Shown: positions 1 to 8,597, counted from the first letter of the stretch. The stretch: DNA of 64,000 nt from Aurantiacibacter luteus (GCF_001010945.1 NZ_LBHB01000001.1:310001-374000); one strand, 5' to 3'. Numbers and translations: made by a program. The notes: a model not told the origin generated them from the letters alone.

Positions 1-655
1 CCTGCTGTGGCACGATGGCGCTCTGTACGAGAGCACTGGGCGCGAAGGCCAGTCGCAGGTGCGGCGGGTGACGCTGGACACCGGGGCGGTGGAGGCGAGC
101 AGCGCCTTGCCCGCCGAGCAATTCGGCGAAGGCATGACGCTGTGGGGCGATACGCTCGTCAGCCTGACGTGGCTGGACAAGGTCGTCCACCGCTGGGACC
201 TCGCCACCCTCGCGCCGCTCGGCACGCAGGACTTTCCCTTCGAGGGTTGGGGCCTGACCGGGGACGGCACGCACCTCATCGCCTCGGACGGCTCGTCCAC
301 GCTGCGCTTCCTCGATCCAGAGACGCTCGAGGTTGCGCGCGAGTTGGAGGTTACGCTGAACGGGCGCGCGGTCGACCAGCTGAACGAGCTCGAGTACGTG
401 GACGGGCTGATCGTCGCCAACGTGTGGCACACCGGCTTCCTGCTGTTCATCGATCCCGCCAGCGGCGCGGTGCGCCAGCTGGCCGACCTGCGCCCGCTGG
501 TCGAGGCCAACCTCGGCGACGATCCCGATGCGGTGCTGAACGGGGTGGCCTGGGATGCCGAGGGCGGGCGGCTGTTCGTCACCGGCAAGCTGTGGCCGCG
601 GCTCTACGAGATCCAGCTTGAGGAGCGCGAGGGCGCGGAGGTCGTCGCCCGCTGA
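1..655 (+). CDS. Glutaminyl-peptide cyclotransferase, 3' part (truncated by window edge)
   Basis: This is the C-terminal part of a beta-propeller glutaminyl-peptide cyclotransferase, a family that turns N-terminal glutamine into pyroglutamate, usually in the periplasm. The frame is open from base 2, so the gene starts outside the window; the GTG at 59 is internal because coding continues upstream of it (LLWHDGALYESTGREGQ). Family-like blocks visible are EQFGEGMT, a PFEGWGL segment, the LNELEYVDG segment and VLNGVAWD near the end, followed by FVTGKLWP. About 217 residues are present and the N-terminal region with any signal peptide is missing. A methyltransferase gene follows 40 bases downstream. 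The family assignment rests on these motifs read by eye. Confidence 0.85.
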   Translation, partial: LLWHDGALYESTGREGQSQVRRVTLDTGAVEASSALPAEQFGEGMTLWGDTLVSLTWLDKVVHRWDLATLAPLGTQDFPFEGWGLTGDGTHLIASDGSSTLRFLDPETLEVARELEVTLNGRAVDQLNELEYVDGLIVANVWHTGFLLFIDPASGAVRQLADLRPLVEANLGDDPDAVLNGVAWDAEGGRLFVTGKLWPRLYEIQLEEREGAEVVAR

Positions 656-695
656 GGGCAACCCGATCGCAACCCTTGTTTGCTAGGGCGGGGCC

Positions 696-1457
696 ATGTC
701 CGCCGAAGCAACCTTTCGTGCCGTCGCCAGCGAGCTCGGGATAGACCCCGACGACAAGTGGGTGGGCGGCTACGTCGATTACGAATGGGAACACCTGCGT
801 CCGGTCCTCGCGGCCTACGGCATCGCGCCGCAGGGGCGCGAGGTGCTGGAGTTCGGGTGCAATTTCGGCGCATCGGGTATCGTCATGGCGCGGCTTGGCG
901 CGCGGGTGACGGGGGTGGACGTGGAGGCGAGCAACGTGCGCCTCGCCAATGCCAACATCGCGCTTCACGGCGTGGAGGAGCGGGCGAAGGCGCTGCACGT
1001 GCCCGACACGCGCACCATGCCCTTCGCCGACGCGGCGTTCGACCTCGTGGTCGCTAATAGCGTGCTCGAATACGTGGCGCCAAGCCAGCTCGACGCGGTG
1101 ATGGCTGAAATCCACCGCGTGACGAAGCCCGGCGGCCAGCTGCTGGTGCTCGGCACCGCCAGCAGGCTCGCCCCGCGCGAGGTGCATTCGCGGCGCTGGC
1201 TGGTGAATTACCTGCCGCGCGCTTTCGATCGCATGGCCGGGAAAGAGTGGCAGCGCGGCCTCTCGCCAGTGGCCCTGTCGCGCGCACTGAGGGGCCGGTT
1301 CACGGTCGACGCGCCCGGGAGCTGGCTTACCGCCCGTCGCGCCGTGCACGGCCGTGTCTCGCTGCCCATGCGGCTGGTAGCCGGGGCGGGGCGGATCAGC
1401 GGACTCGCGCCTGGTTGGCTATCTCCCAATATCGAGCTGCTGTTGCGCCGCTGCTAG
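696..1457 (+). CDS. Class I SAM-dependent methyltransferase
   Basis: This is a 253-residue soluble methyltransferase of unknown substrate. Motif I (VLEFGCNFG, residues 50-58) is the SAM-binding glycine loop, and TGVDVE follows as the acidic end of strand 2. Motif IV-like LVVANSVLEYV and a post-motif ending in KPGGQLLVLG complete a Methyltransf_11-type Rossmann core. The C-terminal 100 residues, with many Arg, resemble lipid- or quinone-type methyltransferases only loosely, so no substrate is assigned. The ATG at 696 is preceded by a GGGCGGGG stretch. Its 3' end overlaps the convergent deacetylase-like gene by 62 bases. Confidence 0.85.
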   Translation: MSAEATFRAVASELGIDPDDKWVGGYVDYEWEHLRPVLAAYGIAPQGREVLEFGCNFGASGIVMARLGARVTGVDVEASNVRLANANIALHGVEERAKALHVPDTRTMPFADAAFDLVVANSVLEYVAPSQLDAVMAEIHRVTKPGGQLLVLGTASRLAPREVHSRRWLVNYLPRAFDRMAGKEWQRGLSPVALSRALRGRFTVDAPGSWLTARRAVHGRVSLPMRLVAGAGRISGLAPGWLSPNIELLLRRC

Positions 1458-2466
1458 GGTTCTTCTCGTCCTGCTCGGCATGGGGAACGCTTTCGCGGCC
1501 GTAGAGGAGGTTGCCGACGACCTGCTCGATCATGCGTTCGCCGTTGAGCAGCACCGCGCCCGGCAGCACCGGCGCATCGACCTGGCGGCGGGCGACCTGT
1601 GGCGGGTGGCTGACGTAGGTCGCGGTCTCCACGCCCTCCATCGCCGCGATGGCCTCGCACACGCGGGCGAAGCGTTCCTGGACGATGCGGTTGATGCGCT
1701 CGCGCTTGCGACAGAGCAGTTCGAAACTGTGCGAGACGAGGGTGAAGTCGGCGATGGCGTTGCCCCGCGCATGGCGCAGTGCGGCCACGATCTCGCGGTA
1801 GGAGAGGGCGGTGATCTGCGCGTGGCGCAGGCCGCCGAAGGCATCGCCGATGCAGCCCGCGGGCACCTCGATCACGCCGTGCCGCTCAAGCGGGCGGCGA
1901 TGTTCGGACCCGAGTCCGATCTCGCAATCGCCGCTACCCACCAGAGCCGGCGCGTGGCTGCTGTCATAGGTGACGCCCGCATCCGCCAGCGCGTGGAGCG
2001 TATCGTCGTTGGCGGCGTAATTCCCTGCGCGAAAGGCGACCGGGCGCGGCGCTCCGGCCTGCATCAGCAGGTCGATCCCGGTCTCGATCAGCGTGCGCTG
2101 TTCCTCGCGAGTGAAGTCCTTCATGTGGGTGCCGGTGCGCTTTCCCAACGGGTTGCGATTGCCCAGCAGGGCCAGCCATTCGGTATGAAGGTGCAATTGC
2201 ACGCCGTGCCCGCGCTTCAGGATCGGCTCGGTCACGTCCGCCACCGCGCGCTTGCCCCAGTAGAGGCCGGGCAGCGGATCGACGAAGAACACGCCCTTCA
2301 GGCCATGCGCGTCCATCACGTCCATCTGGTGGAAGATGCCCGCGTCGCCATCGGGCGTGCGCCCGCGGATCGAGCGGTCGAAATTGGCCGCGCGGCTGGC
2401 GTGTCCGTGCTTCGCGGTGAAGCCGAACTCGTACTCGGTATCGATGGTCAGGTAGACCTTGACCAC
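1396..2466 (-). CDS. Polysaccharide deacetylase-family (NodB-like) protein
   Basis: This is a 356-residue cytoplasmic-looking protein with NodB/CE4 features. An N-terminal TIDTE (catalytic Asp position) is followed by a metal-site QLHLHTEW block, a conserved arginine block FRAGNYAAND, and LVSHSFEL near the end. Such proteins remove acetyl groups from polysaccharides or act on similar amide bonds. The absence of a signal peptide suggests a cytoplasmic biosynthetic role or a non-classical substrate (inference). The start is GTG at 2466 with GGAG upstream. The C-terminal roughly 20 codons lie opposite the end of the methyltransferase gene. The gene lies 61 bases downstream of the DUF885 gene on the same strand and may be co-transcribed with it. 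Confidence 0.8.
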   Translation of the reverse strand: MVKVYLTIDTEYEFGFTAKHGHASRAANFDRSIRGRTPDGDAGIFHQMDVMDAHGLKGVFFVDPLPGLYWGKRAVADVTEPILKRGHGVQLHLHTEWLALLGNRNPLGKRTGTHMKDFTREEQRTLIETGIDLLMQAGAPRPVAFRAGNYAANDDTLHALADAGVTYDSSHAPALVGSGDCEIGLGSEHRRPLERHGVIEVPAGCIGDAFGGLRHAQITALSYREIVAALRHARGNAIADFTLVSHSFELLCRKRERINRIVQERFARVCEAIAAMEGVETATYVSHPPQVARRQVDAPVLPGAVLLNGERMIEQVVGNLLYGRESVPHAEQDEKNPSSGATAARYWEIANQARVR

Positions 2467-2527
2467 GAGGAACGCTCCGTTGCGCCGGCATCCGCGCGCC
2501 GGCGACGAAGGTCATAGCGGCAAGGGG

Positions 2528-4369
2528 TTAAGCTTCGGTTCGGGCGATGTACCTGCCAACGTTCGCGGCCAGCACGTCGAGCGGGGCATTGCCGCCGTCG
2601 ACCACGGCCTGGTCGAAGTCCCTGAGGTCGTAGCGGCCGCCGAGCGCCGTCATTGCCCGCTCGCGTTGGCGCAGGATTTCCAGCTTGCCCATCATGTAGC
2701 CGCAAGCCTGCCCCGGCCAGCTGCAATAACGGTCAACCTCGCTGGAGATGTCGTCGGGGTTGTCGCCGTTGCGCTCGACGAAGAAGTTGACCGCCTCGGC
2801 CCGGCTCCAGCGCTTGGAGTGCAGGCCCGTGTCCACCACCATGCGGCACGCGCGGAAGGCGGCGTCCTGCAGGTAGCCCAGCTTCCACACCGGGTTGTCG
2901 TCGTAGGCGCCCAGTTCGGATGCCAGCTGCTCGGCATAGAGAGCCCAGCCTTCGGAAAAGGCGTTGAACGCGAGGATCGAGCGGATGAGCGGCAGCGAGT
3001 TTGAATACTCTCCCTCCCACACGTGGCCGGGGATGGTTTCGTGGTGGACGAGGGTGGGGATCGAATAGCGCCGGTGCAGGTCGGTGGTGCGCAGGTTGAT
3101 CCACATCTTGCCCGGCACCGTGCCATCGACGCTGCCCGCCCCGCCGTATGCCGTCGGCGCGCCCGGCTCCTCCGCGAGGGGCAGGCGGCGAACTTCGAGA
3201 TTGCCCGGCATCACCCGGCGGAAGGCGCGGGGCATCTGGTCGCGTATCCAGCCGATCCGTTCCTGGATGAAGCTCATGATCTCGGCGCGGCCGGGATCGC
3301 CCTCGGCAAACTTGTAGCGCGGATCCTCGGCCAGCGCCGCCATGCGCGCGCCCACGCTGCCTTGGGTGTAGCCGACCGAACGCAGGATCGGGTCCATCTC
3401 GGCGTGGATCGTCTCCAGAGTGGCGAGGCCGAGTTCGTGGATCTCGTCGGGCGTGCGGGTGGTGGTGGTGCTGCTCTTGAGCGCCCAGCGATACCACTCG
3501 TCGCCGCCAGGCTGCGACCACATCCCCGGATCGCTGTCGGCGAGCCCTCGCTGGGTGCGCAGCTCGGCGAGCTGACTGGCCATGGCCGGAGCGATCCGGC
3601 CGGTGACGATCGCCTCGGCGCGCGCCTGCCAGTTGCCCGGAATGTTCGCCTCGGTGGTGCGCCGCACCAGCGATTCGACCATCGATCCGCCGGACGAAAC
3701 GTCGGCCAGCTGCGTGGTCATCTGGGTGATGGCCTTGTCGAGCAGGAAATCGGGCGGAACCACGCCCATGCCGCGCGCCGCCTGGATGCGCGCCAGCTCG
3801 CCTTCGAGCGTGGCGGGCATCGCCTCCAGCCGGGCGACATAGGCCTCGGCATCCTCGCGCGTGGCGATGGGGTGGTCGGAATCGAGGAAGCGCGGCAGGT
3901 CGATATAGGCGCCCACGTTCTGGATGACGGCATAGGGCGCGGTGCGCCAGCTGCCGACGGGGATGTCGCCGTAGGGCAGGGCAAAGCCCTCGACCGCGGT
4001 GGCATAGGCGCTTTCCACGACGGCGAAGCTGGTGCGCGTGGCCGGGTCAAGTCCGGCCTTGGGATAGGCGCGAACGCGTTCGAGATCGGCGCGCAGGGTG
4101 GCGGCGTAAGCATCTTGGCCGGCCTGCGAGGCATCGGCGAGTCGGCCGCGCAAATACGCGTGTTCTCCGGTGTCGACGCCGAGGCCGGTGGCGCGGGTCG
4201 GCTCGTGCCGCAGCAGGTTCCAGGCGACGTCGCTCAAGAGTTCCTCGCCGCTCATGGCGGGCACGGCGGGCGTGGTGACGCAGCCGGGCAAGACGGTGAG
4301 CGCGGTGGTGGCACCCATCGCGCCAATCAGCTGGCGACGGGAGAGCGAGATCCTGGGAGTGTTTTGCAT
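2528..4369 (-). CDS. DUF885 family protein, Tat-type lipoprotein, putative zinc peptidase
   Basis: This is a roughly 613-residue exported protein of the DUF885 family. The N-terminus carries a twin-arginine motif (LSRRQLIG) and then a lipobox-like VLPGC, so it is probably a Tat-exported lipoprotein. The family hallmark HHETIPGHVWE is present, followed by FSEGWALYAEQ. The HExxPGH plus downstream EGWAxYxE arrangement resembles the metal-binding helices of gluzincin peptidases, which is why a peptidase role is proposed (inference). ATG at 4369 was chosen over an in-frame TTG at 4387 because the shorter form gives a normal n-region. A small membrane-protein gene diverges upstream. Confidence 0.85.
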   Translation of the reverse strand: MQNTPRISLSRRQLIGAMGATTALTVLPGCVTTPAVPAMSGEELLSDVAWNLLRHEPTRATGLGVDTGEHAYLRGRLADASQAGQDAYAATLRADLERVRAYPKAGLDPATRTSFAVVESAYATAVEGFALPYGDIPVGSWRTAPYAVIQNVGAYIDLPRFLDSDHPIATREDAEAYVARLEAMPATLEGELARIQAARGMGVVPPDFLLDKAITQMTTQLADVSSGGSMVESLVRRTTEANIPGNWQARAEAIVTGRIAPAMASQLAELRTQRGLADSDPGMWSQPGGDEWYRWALKSSTTTTRTPDEIHELGLATLETIHAEMDPILRSVGYTQGSVGARMAALAEDPRYKFAEGDPGRAEIMSFIQERIGWIRDQMPRAFRRVMPGNLEVRRLPLAEEPGAPTAYGGAGSVDGTVPGKMWINLRTTDLHRRYSIPTLVHHETIPGHVWEGEYSNSLPLIRSILAFNAFSEGWALYAEQLASELGAYDDNPVWKLGYLQDAAFRACRMVVDTGLHSKRWSRAEAVNFFVERNGDNPDDISSEVDRYCSWPGQACGYMMGKLEILRQRERAMTALGGRYDLRDFDQAVVDGGNAPLDVLAANVGRYIARTEA

Positions 4370-4431
4370 GGGCGATTGGTTGCGCAAGCAACCGCTTGCG
4401 TCAAGCGAAAGGCCGCGCCACTGTTTCGCGC

Positions 4432-4635
4432 ATGACCGACCTCGTCCTCTCGCTCGTCGTGCTGGCTGCGATCGCGCTGCTGCTGGGTGCCGTGACGCTG
4501 TGGCGTCGCGGGGCGAGGAAGCAGGCGGGCCTGATGGCGCTGCTGGTCGCCATCATGGCGGCGAACGTCGTCATCTGGGTCGCACCCACTGCGGACGGCG
4601 ACACCCTCGCGGATGTCGCCGCCCGCTCCGAGTGA
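4432..4635 (+). CDS. Small two-helix membrane protein, unknown function
   Basis: This 67-residue protein has two hydrophobic segments (roughly residues 3-21 and 29-48) separated by a basic loop (WRRGARKQ) and a short acidic tail. The basic loop suggests both ends lie outside the cytoplasm (positive-inside rule). No family is recognised. It diverges from the DUF885 gene 62 bases away and converges on tonB. The last 37 bases, including the stop, are repeated almost exactly immediately downstream (4645-4681), a recent-looking tandem duplication out of frame by one base. Confidence 0.6.
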   Translation: MTDLVLSLVVLAAIALLLGAVTLWRRGARKQAGLMALLVAIMAANVVIWVAPTADGDTLADVAARSE

Positions 4636-4681
4636 GGACATTGGCGGCGACACCCTCGCGGATGCCGCCGCCCGCTCCGAA
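4596..4681. repeat. Tandem duplication of the 3' end of the small membrane-protein gene
   Basis: Bases 4596-4632 and 4645-4681 are 37-base direct copies with two differences, offset by 49 bases. The first copy encodes the end of the small membrane protein with its stop codon. The second copy keeps a comparable ending (DTLADAAARSE and stop) but in another frame and has no start. Confidence 0.8.
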
Positions 4682-4705
4682 TAGGCCCCGTGGGTCGGGG
4701 AGCGC

Positions 4706-5398
4706 CTATTCGGGAATGCGCCAGGTGACGCTGCCGGTGTAGGTGCCCACCACCCGCTCGCCCTGCGCATTGGTCGCCGCATCGAAGCGGGCGCGGCTCT
4801 GGATCAGGCGGCAGGTGGCGGCATCGAGCCCGTCGTGCCCGGTGCTGCTGGTGATCTCGCAGGCGTCGACCCGGCCGTTGCTGCCCACCACCAGGCGATA
4901 GCGCGCCGAACCCTCGTTCTCGCGTGCAAGGTCGCGGCGCGGGTAGTCGTCGTTGGTGATCCACCCGGTCGGCCCGTTTCGCGGGCTGGCGAGCGTCGGC
5001 GTGAAGGCCGGGGTGGGCGGAGGCGCGGGCGGGGCGGGCGGCACCACGATCGGCGGTCCGGGCGGATTGGCGAGCGGTACGGTCGGGCCCGGGTCGAAAC
5101 GCGGGAGCTCGACGAAGGTAGGGTTAGGCCGGTTGAGCGGGATCGGCGGCAGCGGCGCGGCGACGGGCGGGCTCGTGGGTGTGGGCGGCAGCTGGTCGAT
5201 CGGCTCCGGCGGCGGGGGAGGCGGGGGCAGCGGATCCTTCAGGTCGATGCCGATGATGCCGTCGTCTTCCTTTTCGATGATGCCTGTGACGGCCAGCCCG
5301 GTGACGAGCAGGGCGCCGATGCCCGCGTGGATGGCGACGACCGAGGCCGCCGCCTTCGCGCGGTCGGCCGGGGTGGCAACGGCGTTGGCATAGGACAT
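4706..5398 (-). CDS. tonB: TonB-family energy transducer
   Basis: This 230-residue protein has the three parts of TonB: an N-terminal membrane anchor (about residues 17-42), a long proline-rich periplasmic spacer (about 55-150, including a PPPPPPP run), and a C-terminal TonB domain (about 150-230) ending in GSVTWRIPE. TonB couples the ExbB/ExbD proton motor to outer-membrane receptors. The exbB/exbD genes are not in the window. The ATG at 5398 has a good ribosome binding site (GAGGAG, 8 bases upstream), and an inverted repeat lies in the promoter region. Confidence 0.93.
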   Translation of the reverse strand: MSYANAVATPADRAKAAASVVAIHAGIGALLVTGLAVTGIIEKEDDGIIGIDLKDPLPPPPPPPEPIDQLPPTPTSPPVAAPLPPIPLNRPNPTFVELPRFDPGPTVPLANPPGPPIVVPPAPPAPPPTPAFTPTLASPRNGPTGWITNDDYPRRDLARENEGSARYRLVVGSNGRVDACEITSSTGHDGLDAATCRLIQSRARFDAATNAQGERVVGTYTGSVTWRIPE

Positions 5399-5414
5399 GA
5401 CAAGGCTCCTCTCA

Positions 5415-5450
5415 GTGATGTTATAATATCACGATACATCATCACATCAC
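5415..5450 (-). promoter_or_regulatory. Putative tonB promoter and operator
   Basis: The AT-rich region upstream of tonB holds a perfect 7-base inverted repeat, GTGATGT at 5415-5421 and ACATCAC at 5444-5450, with a TATTATAA-like stretch between the arms when read on the minus strand. A TTGCAT lies upstream on that strand at -35-like spacing from TATCGT. A repressor such as Fur would fit a tonB gene, but the sequence does not match the classical Fur box closely. Confidence 0.4.
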
Positions 5451-5460
5451 GCTATGCAAG

Positions 5461-5493
5461 AGAGGCCCGGACAGCGCCTGCTGCCGGGCCTCT
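5461..5493 (-). terminator. Rho-independent terminator of the alpha/beta hydrolase gene
   Basis: A perfect 10-base stem (AGAGGCCCGG at 5461-5470, CCGGGCCTCT at 5484-5493) with a 13-base loop follows the hydrolase stop codon by about 30 bases. On the minus strand it ends in CTCTTGC, a weak U tract. On the plus strand it ends in TTTT, but no plus-strand gene precedes it. Confidence 0.6.
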
Positions 5494-5525
5494 TTTGGCG
5501 CGGGACCGCGCGGAATGCCTTGCGA

Positions 5526-6182
5526 TCAGGTGATCGGGCAGCTCGGGTCGAGGCGGAAGTCGAGGTAATTGTCCACCGAGGTCATCAGCTCGTCGATCTC
5601 GTTCTCGAAGAAGTGATTCGCGCGCGGGATTTCGTCGTGGTGGATGGTGATGTGCTTTTGCGTGCGCAGCTTGTCGACCAGCTTGGAAACCGCCTGCGGT
5701 TGCACCACGGTATCGGCCGTGCCCTGCACGAAGATGCCGCTCGCCGGGCAGGGCGCGAGGAAGCTGAAGTCGTACATGTTGGCGGGCGGGGCGATGGAAA
5801 TGAAGCCGCGGATTTCCGGGCGGCGCATCAGCAGCTGCATCCCGATCAGCGCGCCGAAGCTGACGCCCGCGACCCAGGTCACCTGCGCTTCCGGATGGAT
5901 CTGCTGCACCCAGTCGAGCGCGGATGCCGCGTCGCTGAGTTCGCCGATGCCGTTGTCGAAGCTGCCCTGGCTGCGGCCCACGCCGCGGAAATTGAAGCGC
6001 AGGGTGGCGAAACCGCGGTTGACGAAGGTCTTGTACAGCCGCTGCACGATGCGGTCGTTCATCGTGCCGCCGCCCTGCGAATGCGGATGCAGGATCATGG
6101 CGACGGGCGCGCGCGGACGCGGTCCGGGACTGAAACGACCTTCGAGACGGCCCTCGGGACCGGGAAAGATGACGTGCGGCAT
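5526..6182 (-). CDS. Alpha/beta hydrolase
   Basis: This is a 218-residue cytoplasmic alpha/beta hydrolase. The nucleophile elbow is GVSFG (Ser108), and the acid and histidine are probably Asp157 (GTADTVV) and His190 (RANHFF), giving a Ser-Asp-His triad. An FNFRGVGRSQG oxyanion-type block is also present. It resembles the small serine-aminopeptidase-like or dienelactone-hydrolase-like proteins, but the substrate is unknown. It diverges from the cysteine desulfurase genes 113 bases away, a neighbourhood that does not by itself define its job. Confidence 0.82.
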   Translation of the reverse strand: MPHVIFPGPEGRLEGRFSPGPRPRAPVAMILHPHSQGGGTMNDRIVQRLYKTFVNRGFATLRFNFRGVGRSQGSFDNGIGELSDAASALDWVQQIHPEAQVTWVAGVSFGALIGMQLLMRRPEIRGFISIAPPANMYDFSFLAPCPASGIFVQGTADTVVQPQAVSKLVDKLRTQKHITIHHDEIPRANHFFENEIDELMTSVDNYLDFRLDPSCPIT

Positions 6183-6295
6183 GGGCGGGTTCGGCCTTGC
6201 TGGAATGGTGGCCCGCCAGCGCAGCCGGGATCGACTGGCGCGGCGGAAGGTGGCGGCTATATAGGCACGGTGCCGATTTTCGCAATCATTCCGAG

Positions 6296-7342
6296 ATGAG
6301 CCGGATTTACCTCGATCACGCCGCCACCGCGCCGCTCCGGCCCGAGGCGCTTGCGGCCATGGAGGAGGGCTTCCGGGTCTGGGCCAACCCCAGTTCGCCC
6401 CACGCCGAGGGCCGCGCGGCGCGCGCCGCGCTGGAGGACGCGCGCGAACGCTGCAAGGCGGCGCTGGGCTGGCAGGGCGAGCTGATCTTCACGAGTGGCG
6501 CGAGCGAGGCGCTCGCCATCGCCCTGCAGCGCGCGAAGGCGGATCGCCGGATCGCCAGCGCGGTGGAGCACGACGCGGTGTTCCGCGCTGCGCCGGATGC
6601 CGAAGTGGTGCCGGTCGCGGGCGGCGCGGTCGATGGCGATGCGCTGGGCGCTCTGCTGGAAGCGGGAAGCAAGCCACTCCTCGCCGTCCAGCACGTCAAT
6701 TCCGAGACCGGCACGGTGCTGCTGCCGCGCGCGGGCAATCCGCTGGCCGAGCAGGTCCGCGCGGCGGGCGGACTGCTGCTGGCGGACTGCTCGCAGAGCG
6801 CGGGCAAGCTGCCGCTGCCCGACGCCGACATGGCCGCACTGGCCGCGCACAAGTTCGGCGGGCCCGTGGGCGTAGGCGCCTTGCTGGTGCGCGATTTCGC
6901 CATGCTCGAGCCGGTCGGCGGGCACGAGCGCGGCTATCGGCAGGGCACGGAGAACCTGCCCGCCGCGCTCGGCATGGCCGCCGCGCTCGAAGCCGCCGCG
7001 CATGACAAATGGCGCGCCGACGCCGAGCCGCAGTTCGCCTTCCGCGCGGTCCTGCGCGAAAGCGGCGCGATCGTGGAGCCGGGCTACCAGTGCGACTACA
7101 TCCTCGCCCTGACCCACCCCTCGCTCAGCGCGCAGGCGTTGCTGATCCGGCTCGACGCGATGGGCTTCGCGGTCTCGGCAGGGAGCGCATGCTCGTCCGG
7201 TTCATTGAAGCCGAGCCGCGTGCTGAAGGCCTTCGGGCTGGACGACGACACCGCGCGCCGAACGATCCGCGTCTCGCTCGGCTGGAATACCACGGCGGAG
7301 GAGCTGGACGCCTTTGCAAAGGCGTGGACTTCGCTCTCGTGA
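6296..7342 (+). CDS. Cysteine desulfurase, first of two tandem copies
   Basis: This is a 348-residue class V aminotransferase-fold, PLP-dependent protein that should take sulfur from cysteine as a persulfide. Visible features are YLDHAATAP at the N-terminus, VEHDAV (His for PLP stacking), HKFGG with the PLP lysine at 186, and GSACSSGSL with the catalytic Cys299, all of the IscS/NifS group I type. ATG at 6296 was chosen because family homology starts at MSRIYLDHAA; the open frame extends upstream without matching the family. It is somewhat shorter than IscS (about 400 residues). A paralogue and a ferredoxin follow. Confidence 0.9.
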   Translation: MSRIYLDHAATAPLRPEALAAMEEGFRVWANPSSPHAEGRAARAALEDARERCKAALGWQGELIFTSGASEALAIALQRAKADRRIASAVEHDAVFRAAPDAEVVPVAGGAVDGDALGALLEAGSKPLLAVQHVNSETGTVLLPRAGNPLAEQVRAAGGLLLADCSQSAGKLPLPDADMAALAAHKFGGPVGVGALLVRDFAMLEPVGGHERGYRQGTENLPAALGMAAALEAAAHDKWRADAEPQFAFRAVLRESGAIVEPGYQCDYILALTHPSLSAQALLIRLDAMGFAVSAGSACSSGSLKPSRVLKAFGLDDDTARRTIRVSLGWNTTAEELDAFAKAWTSLS

Positions 7343-7488
7343 TTGGACCCTCGCCCTTTCCTACACCGAGTGCAAAGGCCTATGGGTCGCCAATGATAAG
7401 CCTGCGATTTTCCCCGCCACCACGCGAAGTGTCAACTTTGGAAATGCAGCAAACGCTTGCTTTTGAGAGGTTTCTTGCGGCGCATCGC

Positions 7489-7501
7489 TTGACACTGTCA
7501 A
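7489..7501 (+). promoter_or_regulatory. Palindromic operator-like site upstream of the second desulfurase gene
   Basis: TTGACACTGTCAA is a palindrome of 6+1+6 bases located 26 bases before the start of the second cysteine desulfurase gene, and its TTGACA half could also be a -35 element. A further TGTCAA lies at 7430-7435. The 184-base gap between the two desulfurase genes holds no other recognisable feature. A regulator of Fe-S assembly could bind here (inference). Confidence 0.35.
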
Positions 7502-7526
7502 TTTCGCTCAGCGGGGACGAGCGCGC

Positions 7527-8597
7527 ATGATCTACCTCGATAACCAGGCCACCACCCCGCTCGCCCCCGAGGCGCGCGATGCCATGCTGCGCTGGCTCGA
7601 TACCGCGGACGGCACCGGGTTCGCCAACCCGCACAGCCCGCACCGAATGGGCCGACAGGCCGGCGCTGCCATCGACTTCGCGCGCGAGCAGGTCGCCGCG
7701 CTGCTGCCGCCGGGGGGCACCGTGCATTTCACCGGCAGCGCCTGCGAGGCGATCAACATCGCCATGCGCGGTCTGCCGGGCGACGGCCCGATCAGCGTTT
7801 CCGCCATCGAGCACGCCGCGGTCTACGAGACGGCCGAGGCGCTCGGCCACCGGCACCTGCTGAACGTCGCCGCCAACGGCCAGTGCAACACCAACCAGTC
7901 GCTGCCACAGGGCACCCGGCTGGTCTGCGTGATGCAGGTCAACAACGAGATCGGCACCATCCAGCCGACCGTCGAATGGCATCGCAAGGCCAAGGAGGAA
8001 AACGCGCTGTTCCTGTGCGACGCGGTGCAGAGCTACGGCAAGATGGAGGTGACGGGCGCGGACATGATCGCCATTTCCGCGCACAAGATCTACGGCCCCA
8101 AGGGCATCGGCGCGCTGTGGGTGCGCCACGGGCTGGAGCTCGATCCCTTCATCACCGGCGGGCGGCAGGAGGGCTTGCGCTCGGGCACGCTCAGCACCGC
8201 GCTCGTCACCGGGTTCGGCGCGGCGGCGGCGGCGGCGAAGGAGCGGATGGAGGACGACGCCGCCCACGCCGAGAAGCTGTGGACCCGCGCGCGCGAGATG
8301 TTCGCCGACAACTGGACCCTCAATGGTGACGAGGATACGCGCCTCCACGCTAACCTCAACGTGCGCCGCAAGGGCCTCGACGTGGCGCGGCTGATGAGCG
8401 AGTGTCGCGACGTCATGTTCTCCGCCGGGAGCGCCTGCGCCAGCGGATCGGGCAAGACCAGCCACGTGCTGAAGGCCATAGGCCTGAACGACGAGCAGGC
8501 GAAGAACTCGATCCGCGTGGGTTGGGGCCGCTACACCACGATGGAGCAACTGGAGCAGGGCGTGCAGACGATCCTCGACGCGGCGAACAGCCAGTGA
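7527..8597 (+). CDS. Cysteine desulfurase, second tandem copy
   Basis: This 356-residue class V PLP enzyme of the NifS/IscS type is clearly different in sequence from the preceding copy. It has YLDNQATTP, IEHAAVYE (His96), VNNEIGTIQP, HKIYGPKG with the PLP lysine at 187, and GSACASGSG with the catalytic Cys304. All active-site residues are present, so it is probably active. The 184-base gap before it, with a palindrome, suggests its own promoter. Its stop overlaps the GTG start of the ferredoxin gene, so the two are translationally coupled and probably work in Fe-S cluster assembly. Confidence 0.92.
   Translation: MIYLDNQATTPLAPEARDAMLRWLDTADGTGFANPHSPHRMGRQAGAAIDFAREQVAALLPPGGTVHFTGSACEAINIAMRGLPGDGPISVSAIEHAAVYETAEALGHRHLLNVAANGQCNTNQSLPQGTRLVCVMQVNNEIGTIQPTVEWHRKAKEENALFLCDAVQSYGKMEVTGADMIAISAHKIYGPKGIGALWVRHGLELDPFITGGRQEGLRSGTLSTALVTGFGAAAAAAKERMEDDAAHAEKLWTRAREMFADNWTLNGDEDTRLHANLNVRRKGLDVARLMSECRDVMFSAGSACASGSGKTSHVLKAIGLNDEQAKNSIRVGWGRYTTMEQLEQGVQTILDAANSQ

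Noticed and set aside
4683-4705. Terminator between the small membrane-protein gene and tonB
   Set aside because: CCCCG-TGGGT-CGGGG is short, has no U tract and abuts the tonB stop, so it was not called.
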